The notes under the pieces: model-generated | Told to the model about the DNA's origin: nothing | Databases searched by the model: none | What the model saw: only the letters and a program-made list of their open reading frames with translations | Source: Cladocopium goreaui | Lineage: Eukaryota; Sar; Dinophyceae; Suessiales; Symbiodiniaceae | Assembly: GCA_947184155.2 (NCBI GenBank) | Contig: CAMXCT020001381.1 | Location: forward strand, 93,432 to 157,431 | DNA length: 64,000 nucleotides | Reading direction: 5' to 3' | In this document: in pieces, positions 9,443 to 19,198 of the stretch | Position numbering within the stretch: the first letter of the stretch is position 1 | Layout: each line of letters opens with the position of its first letter | Position numbers and translations under genes: made by a program

Positions 9443-9857
9443 GATTAATGAGTATATGAAGGCAGTGAAGAAGCAGCTGGAAGCTCGAAATGTACCGGTT
9501 TTCATGGTTGAAGCAACCGTCGGCCAAAGTTTTGCTGACGTGACACGGATAGGACTGGGCCGTGCCAAAGGCATCGTAACATTTTGCACGTCGGAATATG
9601 GGGCATACACTGGTATGGGCTATGAAACTTTCCATGAGCTTGAATACGCTCATGACCACCGGTTGCCCTTGTTTCCGATTAGGCTCTGCGAACAGTGGCC
9701 ACCAGCGCCACAGGACAACGAACGAGGCATCTATCAGAATCAATTGGTGTTCAAAAACGGCCTGGTGTACATAGATGATCGGCAGATGAATAAGGCCCAA
9801 CACGTTGCTGATCAGATCGCTGAATCAGTGGCGCACATGAGACTCTTCCCCAGCTAA
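9443..9857 (+). CDS. TIR-domain exon, copy A (terminal exon)
   Basis: Encodes most of a TIR (Toll/interleukin-1 receptor-like) domain. Residues counted from the first ATG (9456): helix A VKKQLEARN, strand VPVFMVE, a loop leading to GQSFAD, strand GIVTFCTSEYG, and FHELEYA followed by LPLFPIRL. FHELEYA aligns with the segment of SARM1-type TIR enzymes that carries the catalytic glutamate; here it is Glu61. This suggests, but does not prove, NAD+ cleavage. The frame is open from an AG acceptor at 9441-9442, and the preceding in-frame stop at 9435 lies in the putative intron, so the exon probably begins at 9443. The first TIR strand would come from an upstream exon that I could not identify. The frame ends with TAA at 9855-9857. 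Copy C is very similar. Confidence 0.7.
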
Positions 9858-12800
9858 ACTTTTAAATTTTCTTCAAATAGATTGATTGTGTATATATATA
9901 TATAGAATTATGTTTGAAAAATCAAAGCAGATCGCCGGAGAATGTTCCTGGAGCCTCCTCAGCTTATGCTTATTCTTTCTCTGCCACTCAAGTCGCAAAA
10001 AGATGCAAAAAGCAGAGCATCGGGTACAGACGCTGTCACAAGGATTTATATTGATAAATATAGTTGAAACGGATAGGTTTCCAGTGTTGACCGGAATTTT
10101 GCCACATGTTAGGGAGCCGGAGGCCCGTGATGTAAAAGGCCCAAAAGACCACCGGTCCCAGTGGCTGGCGATCCCACCTTGTGCCACATTTGTTCGCTCC
10201 GAAGTCAACGTTGTACTCGGCCCTCACAGCTTGTCGATTAGGGTTCAACATTGATAGGGACTCAACCTTTGCTCATTTGGGACTTGTACAGACATTTGTC
10301 AAATCTCCTGTGCTCATTCCCTTCCTTGCATAGCGCAGTTTGCAGCTCAGTGGAAGGCAAATGTCAAGTAGCAAAATTCCACACAGGATGGGTCATCAGG
10401 ACACAATGCATTTCTGCGTGTAGCAACATTTCATTCGTCACTGTGCACTGAAGGAAAGAATTCAAGGTCTCAATGGGGCTGCTCCAGATTGGGTTCAGTT
10501 GGATCATCCCAATGCGACTCGTTGCAACGTTTTTTCCGTAGCGCCACTCCGTTCACCGATTGGCATTCAAGCCGTCCTTGAGCGCTTGAGCCTCAGCTGC
10601 CGGATGTTTTTCGAAGAAAATCATGGAACCTTCGCTTCTTCCGTTCTTTTTTGGGAATCCCAGCCATCGGTTTTGAAGCAAAACGTTGCAAAAAACATAA
10701 ACATCTTTGAAAATCAAACATTTCTCCGGTGAAGTCTCTGGAAAAACCACATTTCTGGAGATTTTTCTTCCCGTTTGAACCAAAGATGGTGTCCCCAAAG
10801 GCCGAGCCTTGGGGCCCCTTGGATCTCCAGGACAGGACTGGGTCGAGGTTGATACGAGAAAGCTGTAGCTGGAATGACATTGAAAGAAACAAGTAACGTC
10901 ATTAAACTGTGGTTTATGTGGTTTCAACCATTTATTGTATAATTTGTCCAAATCCTGAAAGCAAAGATTATGAAAAAGTCGATATTCACAAGATTGAGTT
11001 CGTTTCACAAAGGTCCAAAACCGCCGTATAGTCTTCACGGAGTATGCTTCCGAAGGGCCTGAAATGGGTTCACATGGCCATCTTCGATCAGTTCCCTAGA
11101 TTTCCACAGTTACATTCCAGCGCTGTTTTTCCCGAGCTTCTGAACCAGGAAGGTCAGCAGGTGAACTGGTTGTCCCACATTTGTGCTGTTTTTGGGATGG
11201 TTTTCTTAATCAAATGAGATTTCCTGAGTTCCGCTTAGTTCTCAAACAGTTGAATGTAATCGGTGAGTAAACAAAGTCCTCATAGGGTCTGTGGTTTATC
11301 CAAAGCTTTCAGACTTGAGCTATCCTTTGAAGTCACGCTTCACCGCCAAAACACTCTTCCGCGGGTGGCGAGAAGAACATCCATGTGATGGGCATCCCTT
11401 GTCGATCAAATAGGGGGTTAACCAACCAACGTAACGTGACGGATTTCAGAGACTCAGCGCCGAAAATTTCGGCAGAGGTAAGGGGGGAAACCGGGGAAAC
11501 CACGTCCCCCAAGATATTCTGCAGCTATCTCTACGAAGCACCCCGGCGAAGAAGGTTTTCACCAGTCACACATTTAGGGCATGGGCTTCATGCGATAAGT
11601 TAGAACCCATGATAGATAGCCAATTCGAAGGATGACCAACCATTTACCAACCGTTTGCCACCTATTTTGATGATTTTGATGCCCATCACCGTACGACCTA
11701 AAGCAGGACTCTGTTGATCTCGGGCAGCCCATTTTGCCCGTGGGTGGCAAAAGTCCACCTGGCGCATCAGCCTCAGCTGTCGCATGTGCTCAGATTTTTT
11801 CTCCCGTGCATGCAGGGTTAACATTTTTTGTTGAAAAAGATGTCGATTTCATGGAGAATTCCTATGGTATTTTGTTTGAAACGAGTAGGTGTGAGATTGT
11901 AGTTGGTAGCTGGTAGCTGTTTCAATTTCTTAAGCAATGTTTGTGGGGTTCATGGAAGAGACAAGATGCATAAAATGCATAAAACTGAGTTTTCATAGTT
12001 TTCATTGGCATTTCATGGGAAATCAAAGGACATCATCTTTGATCAAATAGGTAAATTATAACCAACCACAATCACGGATGTCTCAAACAACGCTTGCGTA
12101 ACGGTTCAGTTGAAAAACTGATGTTGGCCACGTTCCTGCTTCGGCTGAGCCGAGGCCGTGAGGCCGTGCTGATCTCCTTAAAGGACTGGAATTTGGGCGA
12201 GACGACTGGTGAAGCTCCGCGGAGCGTTGTGGTTCAGGTCATGTTGCCATCAGCCCATTCGATAACCCCCCCTCTTGACCGTCGAAGGCAGTTGTTCGCT
12301 GTTTGATCACCCGAATGTCCCGATGGAATATGCGTGTCTACAAGTCAATCTATAGAGAGTCCCATTTGGGTTCAGTTTTTTTTGAAATTCAACGGAAAAA
12401 CGAAAAGGCTAGAGCTGGACCCTGAAAGTCTGAGGTGATCCAAGTCAAATCTTGGCTCAAGTTATTGGATACATACTCGTATGATCTCGTGATCAAAGTC
12501 AAATCTTGGCTCAATTTATTGGATGTATACTCGTATGTAAATGTTCATCATTGCAACTAGTGCACTATTTCAATATTATTATGGTTCATGTTGATTCCAA
12601 TTACCATTGATAGTTGATATCCTTAGTTGAGACTGCCACTAGTAATTGACCTCCAAGGAGCATGGGCTGTGGCCGCTCGGCAGTTCGGCAGCCTGACGTG
12701 TGGCAGCTCGGAGATCGGGACGGTGCGAAGCGTAAGAAATCGTAACGACCCGCAGCAAAGCTTAAGAAACCGACCAACCCGGTGTTTTTTTCCGGTTTTC

Positions 12801-13219
12801 AGGGTTTCATCACCCGCCTTTACAAGGCCGCAGCCGCCGTAGCAATAGACGCTAAGGTGCCAATTGTTTGGGGTGTGGAGATTGGGACAGACTGGAAGGG
12901 AAATTTCAGGCACAAAGCGTAACAGTAACAAAATCTTTCAACCCTCATGGAGTATTTCGATTTTTCAATTTCAACAATCTTTTGCTATCCTAACCATATT
13001 TAAGGCAAATGCTTCTTCAATCTTATCCAGATCTTTTGACAGAAACAAACACTTCTTAGATCCACTACCACGCGAAAAAAACATGAAAACCATGATAGAG
13101 CATCATGCGTTGTATCACCTACTGGGTACAGAAGCCTTTACAATGCCGCAGCAGACCCTAAGGTCGCAATTGTTTCGGGTGTGGAGATTGGGGCAGATTG
13201 GGTTGAAAATTTTCATCAG
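9858..13219. other. Noncoding part of unit A (introns/intergenic)
   Basis: Collinear with about 38.37-40.99 kb of unit B and partly with 55-58 kb of unit C. Copies differ by indels that are not multiples of three, so the short open frames here are not conserved as protein. A direct repeat of about 62 bp containing CAAATCTTGGCTCAA occurs at about 12446 and 12508. No RNA gene was recognised. Confidence 0.5.
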
Positions 13220-13342
13220 TTTCTTGGGGCGAAAATGTGGTGCCAGCTTGACTTGCAGATTCTGCTGGTGTCAACAAGTGTCCTCGTTGTTGGTAAACCT
13301 GCCATGGTCCAACTGATCCGTTCAGCTAGCCGGTCTGTTTGA
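13220..13342 (+). CDS. Candidate hydrophobic exon, copy A
   Basis: After an AG at 13218-13219 the frame reads FLGAKMWCQLDLQILL, continues as a hydrophobic stretch ending VLVVGKPAMVQLIRSASRSV, and stops at 13340-13342. Unit B has the same frame with an in-frame 3-nt difference (40996-41121), which is what a coding exon would show. It may encode a membrane or buried helix. The unit C copy (about 58620-58690) is degraded. No domain is recognised. Confidence 0.3.
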   Translation, partial: FLGAKMWCQLDLQILLVSTSVLVVGKPAMVQLIRSASRSV

Positions 13343-13759
13343 AATTTGAGTTTGGGGCTATGCTCAGTTCAAACAACTCTGGACATGGTATCTTAGAACT
13401 TTGCAAACCTATTCTCTGCGAAACAGTTGGCATTCTTGTCCGTCAAGGCAGACGAAGCTGCAGCGAAAGACTGTCAAGACCTCAGATTGTTGAATTCGCT
13501 CAGCGGGCTACAGGTAGCTTTCTGTCGAGTTAAATTGTTCGAGGGTTCTATGCATTGGAAATCTTGCGCTTCGAAATCTGCTTTGCCATCCTCATCCCCA
13601 GGCTGGAAAAAGAACAAAATCCATGCAGTGCTGGAGGTTTCATGATGGTTTCTTTATTTCAGGCTTTCCCGTCCTGGATGGAGTAGCTATCTGGGTATCC
13701 CTGTTAACGAGCCGAGCCACCTTCCAGCAGCTCCCAAGGGGTTGGGCTCGTGTCCCGAG
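13343..13759. other. Intronic/intergenic, with one conserved possible exon
   Basis: About 13548-13632 is strongly conserved with about 41358-41440 and 58918-59000 and ends at a GT donor in A and C (GAG|GTTTC). Two frames are open through it, and I cannot say which, if either, is translated. Confidence 0.35.
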
Positions 13760-13861
13760 GCAAGGATATCCATGAGGCGGCCGAGGAGGGCAACGTGGGT
13801 GCCGTGAGGCACTTCCTGCGTGTCGACCCCGAGAGCCTGAAGACGACGTATGGACGCTTCG
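13760..13861 (+). CDS. ANK1: N-terminal ankyrin-repeat exon, copy A
   Basis: Encodes one ankyrin repeat (KDIHEAAEEGNVGAVRHFLR, then VDPESL). It lies between an AG acceptor at 13758-13759 and a proposed GC donor after G13861 (G^GCCGCAGCC). Length is 102 nt, 34 codons, with phase 1 at both ends, so it can be joined in frame to any internal ankyrin exon. Ankyrin repeats form helix-turn-helix units that bind other proteins. If the donor were not used, the frame would continue to a stop at 13914-13916. In this unit the distance to the next ankyrin exon has grown to 11.9 kb because the retrotransposon has inserted between them. Confidence 0.6.
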
Positions 13862-14219
13862 GCCGCAGCCTCGGAGCTGAAGTTGGAAGCTACGAAGCAG
13901 ATCCACGCCTTCCATAAGCTTGGTATGTTTTGGTCAAGCGGTCACTCTCGGTAAGGAGAGTGTTCCAATAGGCCGACTTGGGTCCTGACTGTGTGGCACC
14001 ACCAAATTGCTGTGGAGGCACTTGAGGGTCCAAGACAGACTTTTGCTACCCGCTGCTACCCTTGATTCGTGTATATGAACCAGGTTGCGGACTGTAGAGA
14101 GTCTTGTCCGGTTATGTTGCTTATCTTTCTTTTGCCAGATGGTGTTTGATGGTTAAGCGATCCCTCGCACAGAATCGACCTGGCCGGCTGCCAACAGAAG
14201 TGCCAATCCCATCTATATA
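13862..14219. other. Intron-like sequence up to the retrotransposon
   Basis: Aligns with 41730-42060 (B) and 59230-59590 (C). The last host bases before the element are CCCATCTA; the same bases run on uninterrupted in units B and C. Confidence 0.6.
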
Positions 14220-14519
14220 GTTTGCATGCTATCGGTTAGGTAGGTCTGGAGCAAGCGAGGGACTCATATGAGATTGTGTTCACTGTTTCTACTTTTGTGT
14301 TTGGTGTTCACTACTACATGTATGATCTTATATTTCCCTGTTCCTATATGTCTGATCTCTGATTTATAGGTTGCTCTGGGATATATAATTTATTTCATAC
14401 ATGTTTGATCTTGCCTTTCATGAGGGGTCATTTCACCTGCTGCTCAGGACGTTGACCCTCGTGCCATTTTGGCGCAAGATCATTTTGTGGTGATCACCTT
14501 TGGCCTGACTTTTCGTTGT
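14220..14519 (+). repeat. Split direct repeat A1
   Basis: 300 bp, identical to 23945-24244 apart from about one base (CACTACTAC here, CGCTACTAC in A2). It precedes ORF1 and holds the spliced-leader-like motif. Confidence 0.9.
14463..14478 (+). other. Relict dinoflagellate spliced-leader motif in A1
   Basis: GCCATTTTGGCGCAAG matches 15 of 16 bases of the 3' part of the conserved dinoflagellate spliced leader (ending GCCATTTTGGCTCAAG). It lies 75 nt upstream of the ORF1 ATG. It could be a leader trapped when a trans-spliced element RNA was reverse transcribed, or a chance match kept within the repeat. Confidence 0.55.
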
Positions 14520-14553
14520 GATCATTTTGTTGGGCCTGGGTGATCACTGTGTC

Positions 14554-16467
14554 ATGTCTAATTTTCCTCCAGCCTGGCCATCGCCGTTAGCTCGCCAGCA
14601 TGCCATGGCTTCTGCTCGTGCATTGCATGCTCAGCCAGATGATGCTGCAAGCACCAGTGGTTCAGTGAGTTCTTGGAGTGAGGTTGGTCCAGCTCCTGTG
14701 CCAAAGGCCAAGCCTCCAGCTCCACCCACTGAAGGCATTGAGGAGGCTCCAGAAGAAGAAAGTGATCAAGGTCAAGAGGTGCCTGCTGATCCAAATTTGT
14801 TCTTTCCTGCGTCAGCTCAGAGTCAGTCCTTTGCTCAACTTGATGGTGCAGCTCCAGCGACCCAAGCTGCCAAGCGTGTGTTGGACAGCAAGACTGATCA
14901 GTCCAACAAGTTGGCAAAGCAGAAGGCTCGGGCAAAGCAGAAAGGACATCGTTCAGTCCGTTGGGGCCCAATGGCCCTGGGAGGTGCTCAGAACCCTCAA
15001 AACTTCCAACTGCCGCCGTTTGTTCAGCAGTTGGGGTCTGGCCCCGAGGAGAGATCAGTGCTGATAGTTGACAACAGGGATCAGCGCATTCAGAGCCCAT
15101 TTCAGGGCTGGCTCCTTGACGAGATCTTAGTGAACGCTCAGTCAGGGATCAACATCTTGAGTGATCGACAGCTTGTGCGCTCTCCCAACCAGGGCTACCA
15201 CATGAACTTGTTCTACATGAGGGCTCTGGATGGGTACAAGCTGATTGTGGCAGGATCAATGACCTCGTATGGCTCGGTGCCCTGTGCGGCTTGGGATGAT
15301 GAGACAGCAGAGGTCATGACCCACGCTGCATTTCAGCCGTTCAGGTGGCCGATGATGCGGGAAGACTCCTGCACTTGGGTGGACGTCAAGCTCAAGATTG
15401 AAGGTCAGCTCCTCTTACACTTGGAGCTCCGTGGGTTCAGATCAGACCACGATATGACTGTTCAGTTGAACTACATCAACGATGCGTTGGTCATGAACTT
15501 GAGAGAGGAGCTCTTTGTGCCTGCCTGCGTGGTGACGATCTTCTCTGGCTGGCGTGTAGTGGCAGCCTCGTTCGAGGTTGGAGGCAGGCTTTATGTTTGC
15601 TCAGACAAAGGAACTGTGGTGGCTCTGGACTACCCGCTCTGTCACTTTGAGATCCGCATGACGGCGATCTCATCCCTTGACTCAGTGGGTATGGATGCGG
15701 ATCGACTGGAGTTCAGGTTCAGAGCTGCGGGGGACAAGCTCGATGTGGCATGCTCCCAGATCACAGTACCCTCAACCTGGTTGGTGGTTTCTCGAGTTTC
15801 TGGACCTACGCTCATCGAGAACGCCAAGTGGTGTCGCTCAAGGGCTGCCAGAATTGAGGGGCCAGATCAGACGATGCAGATGTCTCAGCTTGCAGGCATC
15901 CATGCTCATTGGACGGCTGCGACAGAAGCTCAATCGGTGGAGGATGTGGGCCCCCGCATTGGAGCGATCAGTGTCAGCTCGCACACCAGCAACTTCCACC
16001 TGACGTGTGAGTCGCCGTTGCTGAAAGCTCAGAAGGTGGTGGTGCCCCAAGATGCCATTGCTCTACAGTTCCATGACCCAAAGCTCGAGAAGGTGGCTTT
16101 GGTTGTGCCGCCAATCACAGGTGGTCCTTCTACTATTCCGGCCAGCTCGGCCACAGGGAACTTGAAGGCTTTGGTCGGACCGGCTAGTGCAGCCTTCCCT
16201 GCTGTGACAAGTGTCTCTGTTACGGAGGCAGGCCAAGCTCCTATGGTGTCGGCAGTGGGTGACAACACGATCCATGTGCAGAGACGCTCTTTGGAGACTA
16301 GGCTCAGTGAGTCCATGGCTGAGGCAGCAGTCACTCCTCAAGCTTTTGTTTCACAAGTTCAGACTGTGAGATCAGGCATGGCGTTTTTGGATCCAGAAGG
16401 CTCCACGCGCTCGGTGCCACGTTCGTTTGGGCCTGAGCCCACTGTGGAGGAAGTCACAGATTGTTGA
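14554..16467 (+). CDS. Retrotransposon ORF1, unknown function
   Basis: A 637-residue protein. The frame is open from 14518, but the first ATG is at 14554 (MSNFPPAWPSPL), which I take as the start; it is the first ORF after repeat A1. Residues 1 to about 130 are rich in Ala, Pro, Ser and acidic residues and look disordered. A basic patch follows (KLAKQKARAKQKGHRSVRWG). The middle, from about residue 180 to 460, alternates hydrophobic and polar residues like a beta-rich globular fold and has several Trp residues. The C-terminal quarter is again Ala/Val/Ser-rich. I see no zinc knuckle, protease or enzyme motif. By position it may be a structural (capsid-like) protein, but a separate CCCH Gag-like ORF exists downstream, so its role is open. 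Confidence 0.6.
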   Translation: MSNFPPAWPSPLARQHAMASARALHAQPDDAASTSGSVSSWSEVGPAPVPKAKPPAPPTEGIEEAPEEESDQGQEVPADPNLFFPASAQSQSFAQLDGAAPATQAAKRVLDSKTDQSNKLAKQKARAKQKGHRSVRWGPMALGGAQNPQNFQLPPFVQQLGSGPEERSVLIVDNRDQRIQSPFQGWLLDEILVNAQSGINILSDRQLVRSPNQGYHMNLFYMRALDGYKLIVAGSMTSYGSVPCAAWDDETAEVMTHAAFQPFRWPMMREDSCTWVDVKLKIEGQLLLHLELRGFRSDHDMTVQLNYINDALVMNLREELFVPACVVTIFSGWRVVAASFEVGGRLYVCSDKGTVVALDYPLCHFEIRMTAISSLDSVGMDADRLEFRFRAAGDKLDVACSQITVPSTWLVVSRVSGPTLIENAKWCRSRAARIEGPDQTMQMSQLAGIHAHWTAATEAQSVEDVGPRIGAISVSSHTSNFHLTCESPLLKAQKVVVPQDAIALQFHDPKLEKVALVVPPITGGPSTIPASSATGNLKALVGPASAAFPAVTSVSVTEAGQAPMVSAVGDNTIHVQRRSLETRLSESMAEAAVTPQAFVSQVQTVRSGMAFLDPEGSTRSVPRSFGPEPTVEEVTDC

Positions 16468-17248
16468 GAAGTTGGCTCATTTAAAATTTGCCAGCTGGGA
16501 ATAGCTTAGGAGCCAACTTTGCCGCAAGACGGCCATTGCGTATGGAAAAAGCATGTGAGTGATCTGGTTGGGTTCAGCAGGGCCGTTCGTTCTGCTGCCA
16601 CTTGATCGTTTACGCATGCTCACAACCATTTTACTGTGTGTCCCCTGCTCATTTCTGGACTGCCCTTTGCCTTGGTTGATCAAACACTGGCTCAGGCAGG
16701 AGTCTCAGAGCTGTGGGACCCCAGATCGGACGTGAGTCTGTGTGACTGATCGGCTCCATGATGCTTCAGTCCTCGGATTCGGTTTGATCCGGGGTTAGGT
16801 GGTTGTTCATGTTTTGTATTTTCTTTCATGTTTTGATCAATCATATGTGCTCGTGAAGAGTAGTCGGGAAGACGTAGTTGGTTAGGAGTTCTGTGGCAAC
16901 TGTTCAGACTGGAGGGGTGGAGAGTCTTATTGGTGTCTGTTTGTTTTTCTTACACCTCCATATTTCTTTCCCCCCTCGGTTGTTCTGCGTCTGTTTGTTG
17001 CCCGGCTGTTCATGCCACGGCTCAGGTGCGATGCTCAGAGTTGTGGGCGCTCAGATCGAACGTGAGTCTGCGCGACTGATAACCTTTTGTTTCAGTCCTC
17101 AGATTCGGTTTGATCTGTTGAGTGGTCCGTTCTTTTTACTCCATTAATACCTTTAGGGTGATGTTCATAAAAATTTTTTCATTTGCTCGGGAAGAGTGGT
17201 CGGGAAGACTTGTGCGACAGTTGAGAGCGTGTGTTATTTCAGTTTATC
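16468..17248 (+). repeat. Spacer with an internal tandem duplication
   Basis: Two related copies (about 16689-16877 and 17019-17213) share GGCTCAGG, GAGTTGTGGG-like and CAGATCG(A/G)ACGTGAGTCTG, a TTCAGTCCTC block, GATTCGGTTTGATC and GTCGGGAAGAC. Each contains GTGAGTC, an ACTGAT element and TTCAG within 34-38 nt, the pieces of a tiny spliceosomal intron. GAAACGTGAGTC also forms the 12-nt B1/A2 spacer (23933-23944). Possible promoters, splice sites or recombination sites; not resolved. Confidence 0.5.
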
Positions 17249-19077
17249 ATGGCTCAAATGGCCGACAGGTGGGCCACGAAAATAGTGGCCCTCCCCATCT
17301 TTTCAGATGCGTTTGCCAAGGCTGTGCTGAGATCTCCATTTGCCAATTTGGCCTTCGTGCTCGCCATGGAGGTTCGAACGGCGCAGGAGTTTGCTCTGCA
17401 AGTGAGTGAGTGGGCCCCACAACTGGATGCGGAGTTCAGAGATGATCTTTTGCGGTCACCGTTCATGTTAGAGCAGTTCTGGACTTTAGCTTTTTCTGTT
17501 GAAAAGCCTTTCTTGGAGTCCACGGTCACACAGCTAGGTTTTGGGTTGTGTGAAGCTCCCATGCCACCTATCAGTGCTGAGACCGCTCGGGCTAGAAGGG
17601 TTGGGGCAATCAAAGCTCTGACCGAGAGGCCTGTTCATCCCCCCAAGAAGCTCTTGAAAACTGCTACGGGTCCTGCCTCAGCCACTCCGTTGCTTGATCA
17701 GGAAAACGCAGCTCGCTGGAAGTGGGCCGCGCGCCTGGAAGCGATCGGCAAAAAGGCAGGCTCTTTCTCCAAGTTGTTGTTGGAGACCACCAATGAGAGC
17801 GGGCTGTCAGCGGCAGAGATTGCTCGCCTCCGGCAGCTAGTTCTTTCTTCTGGTGCTCCAAGGACCATGGCAGTTCATGTGTCTAACTGGGAGAGGTTTG
17901 CTGAGTGGGCTGAGAGTAAGGGGATCGTTTTACACCCTGTGACCAGTGCAAAGCTCATTCAGTATGCTCTGCACCTTGACAACAACGAGTGTGGTCCATC
18001 GGTCATTCCCACGTTCCGCACTTCGGTCAAGTGGGTTACGTCCAAGCTGGCAATCGAATGTCCTGACGTTGATCACGCGGGACTGCTGGCTATACAAAAT
18101 GAAGTGATCAGCAAACGTGCAAAGACGCTCAAAGAAGCTGTGCCCATTCCCACGGCGGTGGTGCGATGCTTAGAGCTCTTTGTCATGGACGAGGTGGAGC
18201 CCCAGGCAGCTCGTCTGTTCATTTGGTGGTGGCTGTGCATGGTGTTTGCATCGCTCAGATATGACGACGCCCTGCACGTCAAGCCAGGCGAGCTCACTAT
18301 GTCCGAAGAAGGCATGTTCGGGGTTGCTTGGCAGACCAAAGTTGAGAGGAAAAGAAGGGGTACCAAATTTGTTGTTCCCCATGTTGGTTTTTCTGGGGTT
18401 GATTGGCTCAGGGAGGGATGGGGTTTATGCAGCAAGAAGACCTTGATCGCGACTTCTGGATGCGTGACCTCAATACTCGTGAAGCCTTTCGCTCTGCTCC
18501 TGCTCAATACCAGCGCTCTCTGCAGTGGCTACGGCATTTTGCCAAGCATGCTCTTAACCATTACCACGAGGGTGACCCTGAGGAGTTCAAGTCCCTTGAG
18601 GTCCAAGTGCTGAAGCTCACAGCACATTCAGCCAGGGTGACTATGCTGGATGCCGCTGTTCATGCTGGTCGGAGCACTGAGGAGATTGGTCTTCAGGCGA
18701 ACTGGAAGAACCCAGGTCCTCTAGTGCTCAAGTACACCAGGAACCGCTCAGCCATCCCGGCCAAGATGGTCCAGCAGCTAGTTCAAGACATGCTCACACA
18801 GTGCCATCCGGTCGAGGAGACTGAAGAGGTGGAACTGGATGCGGTTGATCGCTCGTCGTTCAACCAGGCTCACTTCTACGTCAAGACCGATGGCTCCAGG
18901 TCCTCGTATGACTACCGCTACCATTGTTCAGCTGAAGAAGATGACAATGTTCTAGCGTGTGGCCGGGTTAGCATTGCAGATTGCACTGATGTTGGCTCCT
19001 TCTTGCCGGACGCCTCCGTTCTGTGTAAGCATTGCGCACGAGCTCGGCCAGATGTTGTGGCACAAGGCTCAGCATAG
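17249..19077 (+). CDS. Tyrosine recombinase (YR) of the retrotransposon, frameshifted
   Basis: Would insert a circular DNA copy of the element into the genome. ATG at 17249 (MAQMADRWATKI). The first frame runs to 18613. It contains a helical core-binding region (MAVHVSNWERFAEWAESKG) and catalytic Arg I in FASLRYDDAL (codon 18257-18259), with a basic QTKVERKRRGTKF segment likely to supply the Lys. The rest of the catalytic domain is in another frame (18403-19077): HSAR, the H-x-x-R box (18625-18636), Trp in QANWKN (18703) and the nucleophile Tyr in LKYTR (18733). All catalytic positions are therefore present, but a one-base shift in the G-rich tract near 18405-18425 separates them. This is more likely a mutation or assembly error than programmed shifting. 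A Cys-containing tail (VLCKHCARARPDV) ends the protein. Confidence 0.8.
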
Positions 19078-19198
19078 CGCCTTGGCTACAGAGTCTGTCG
19101 TGCTGCTAGGGATCAAGCGGGAAGTGAGATTTTTATTTTAACCTTTTTCAGTTTTTCAGCTCAATTTAAGCCTCTTCGTTCGCTCGGCCGTCGCAACC

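Noticed and set aside
9264-9803. 179-codon minus-strand frame opposite the TIR exon
   Set aside because: Antisense shadow of the TIR coding sequence; the plus strand has the domain.
12446-12530. Two TCTTGGCTCAA strings resembling the spliced leader
   Set aside because: They are two copies of a local 62-bp direct repeat with poor match upstream of the core.
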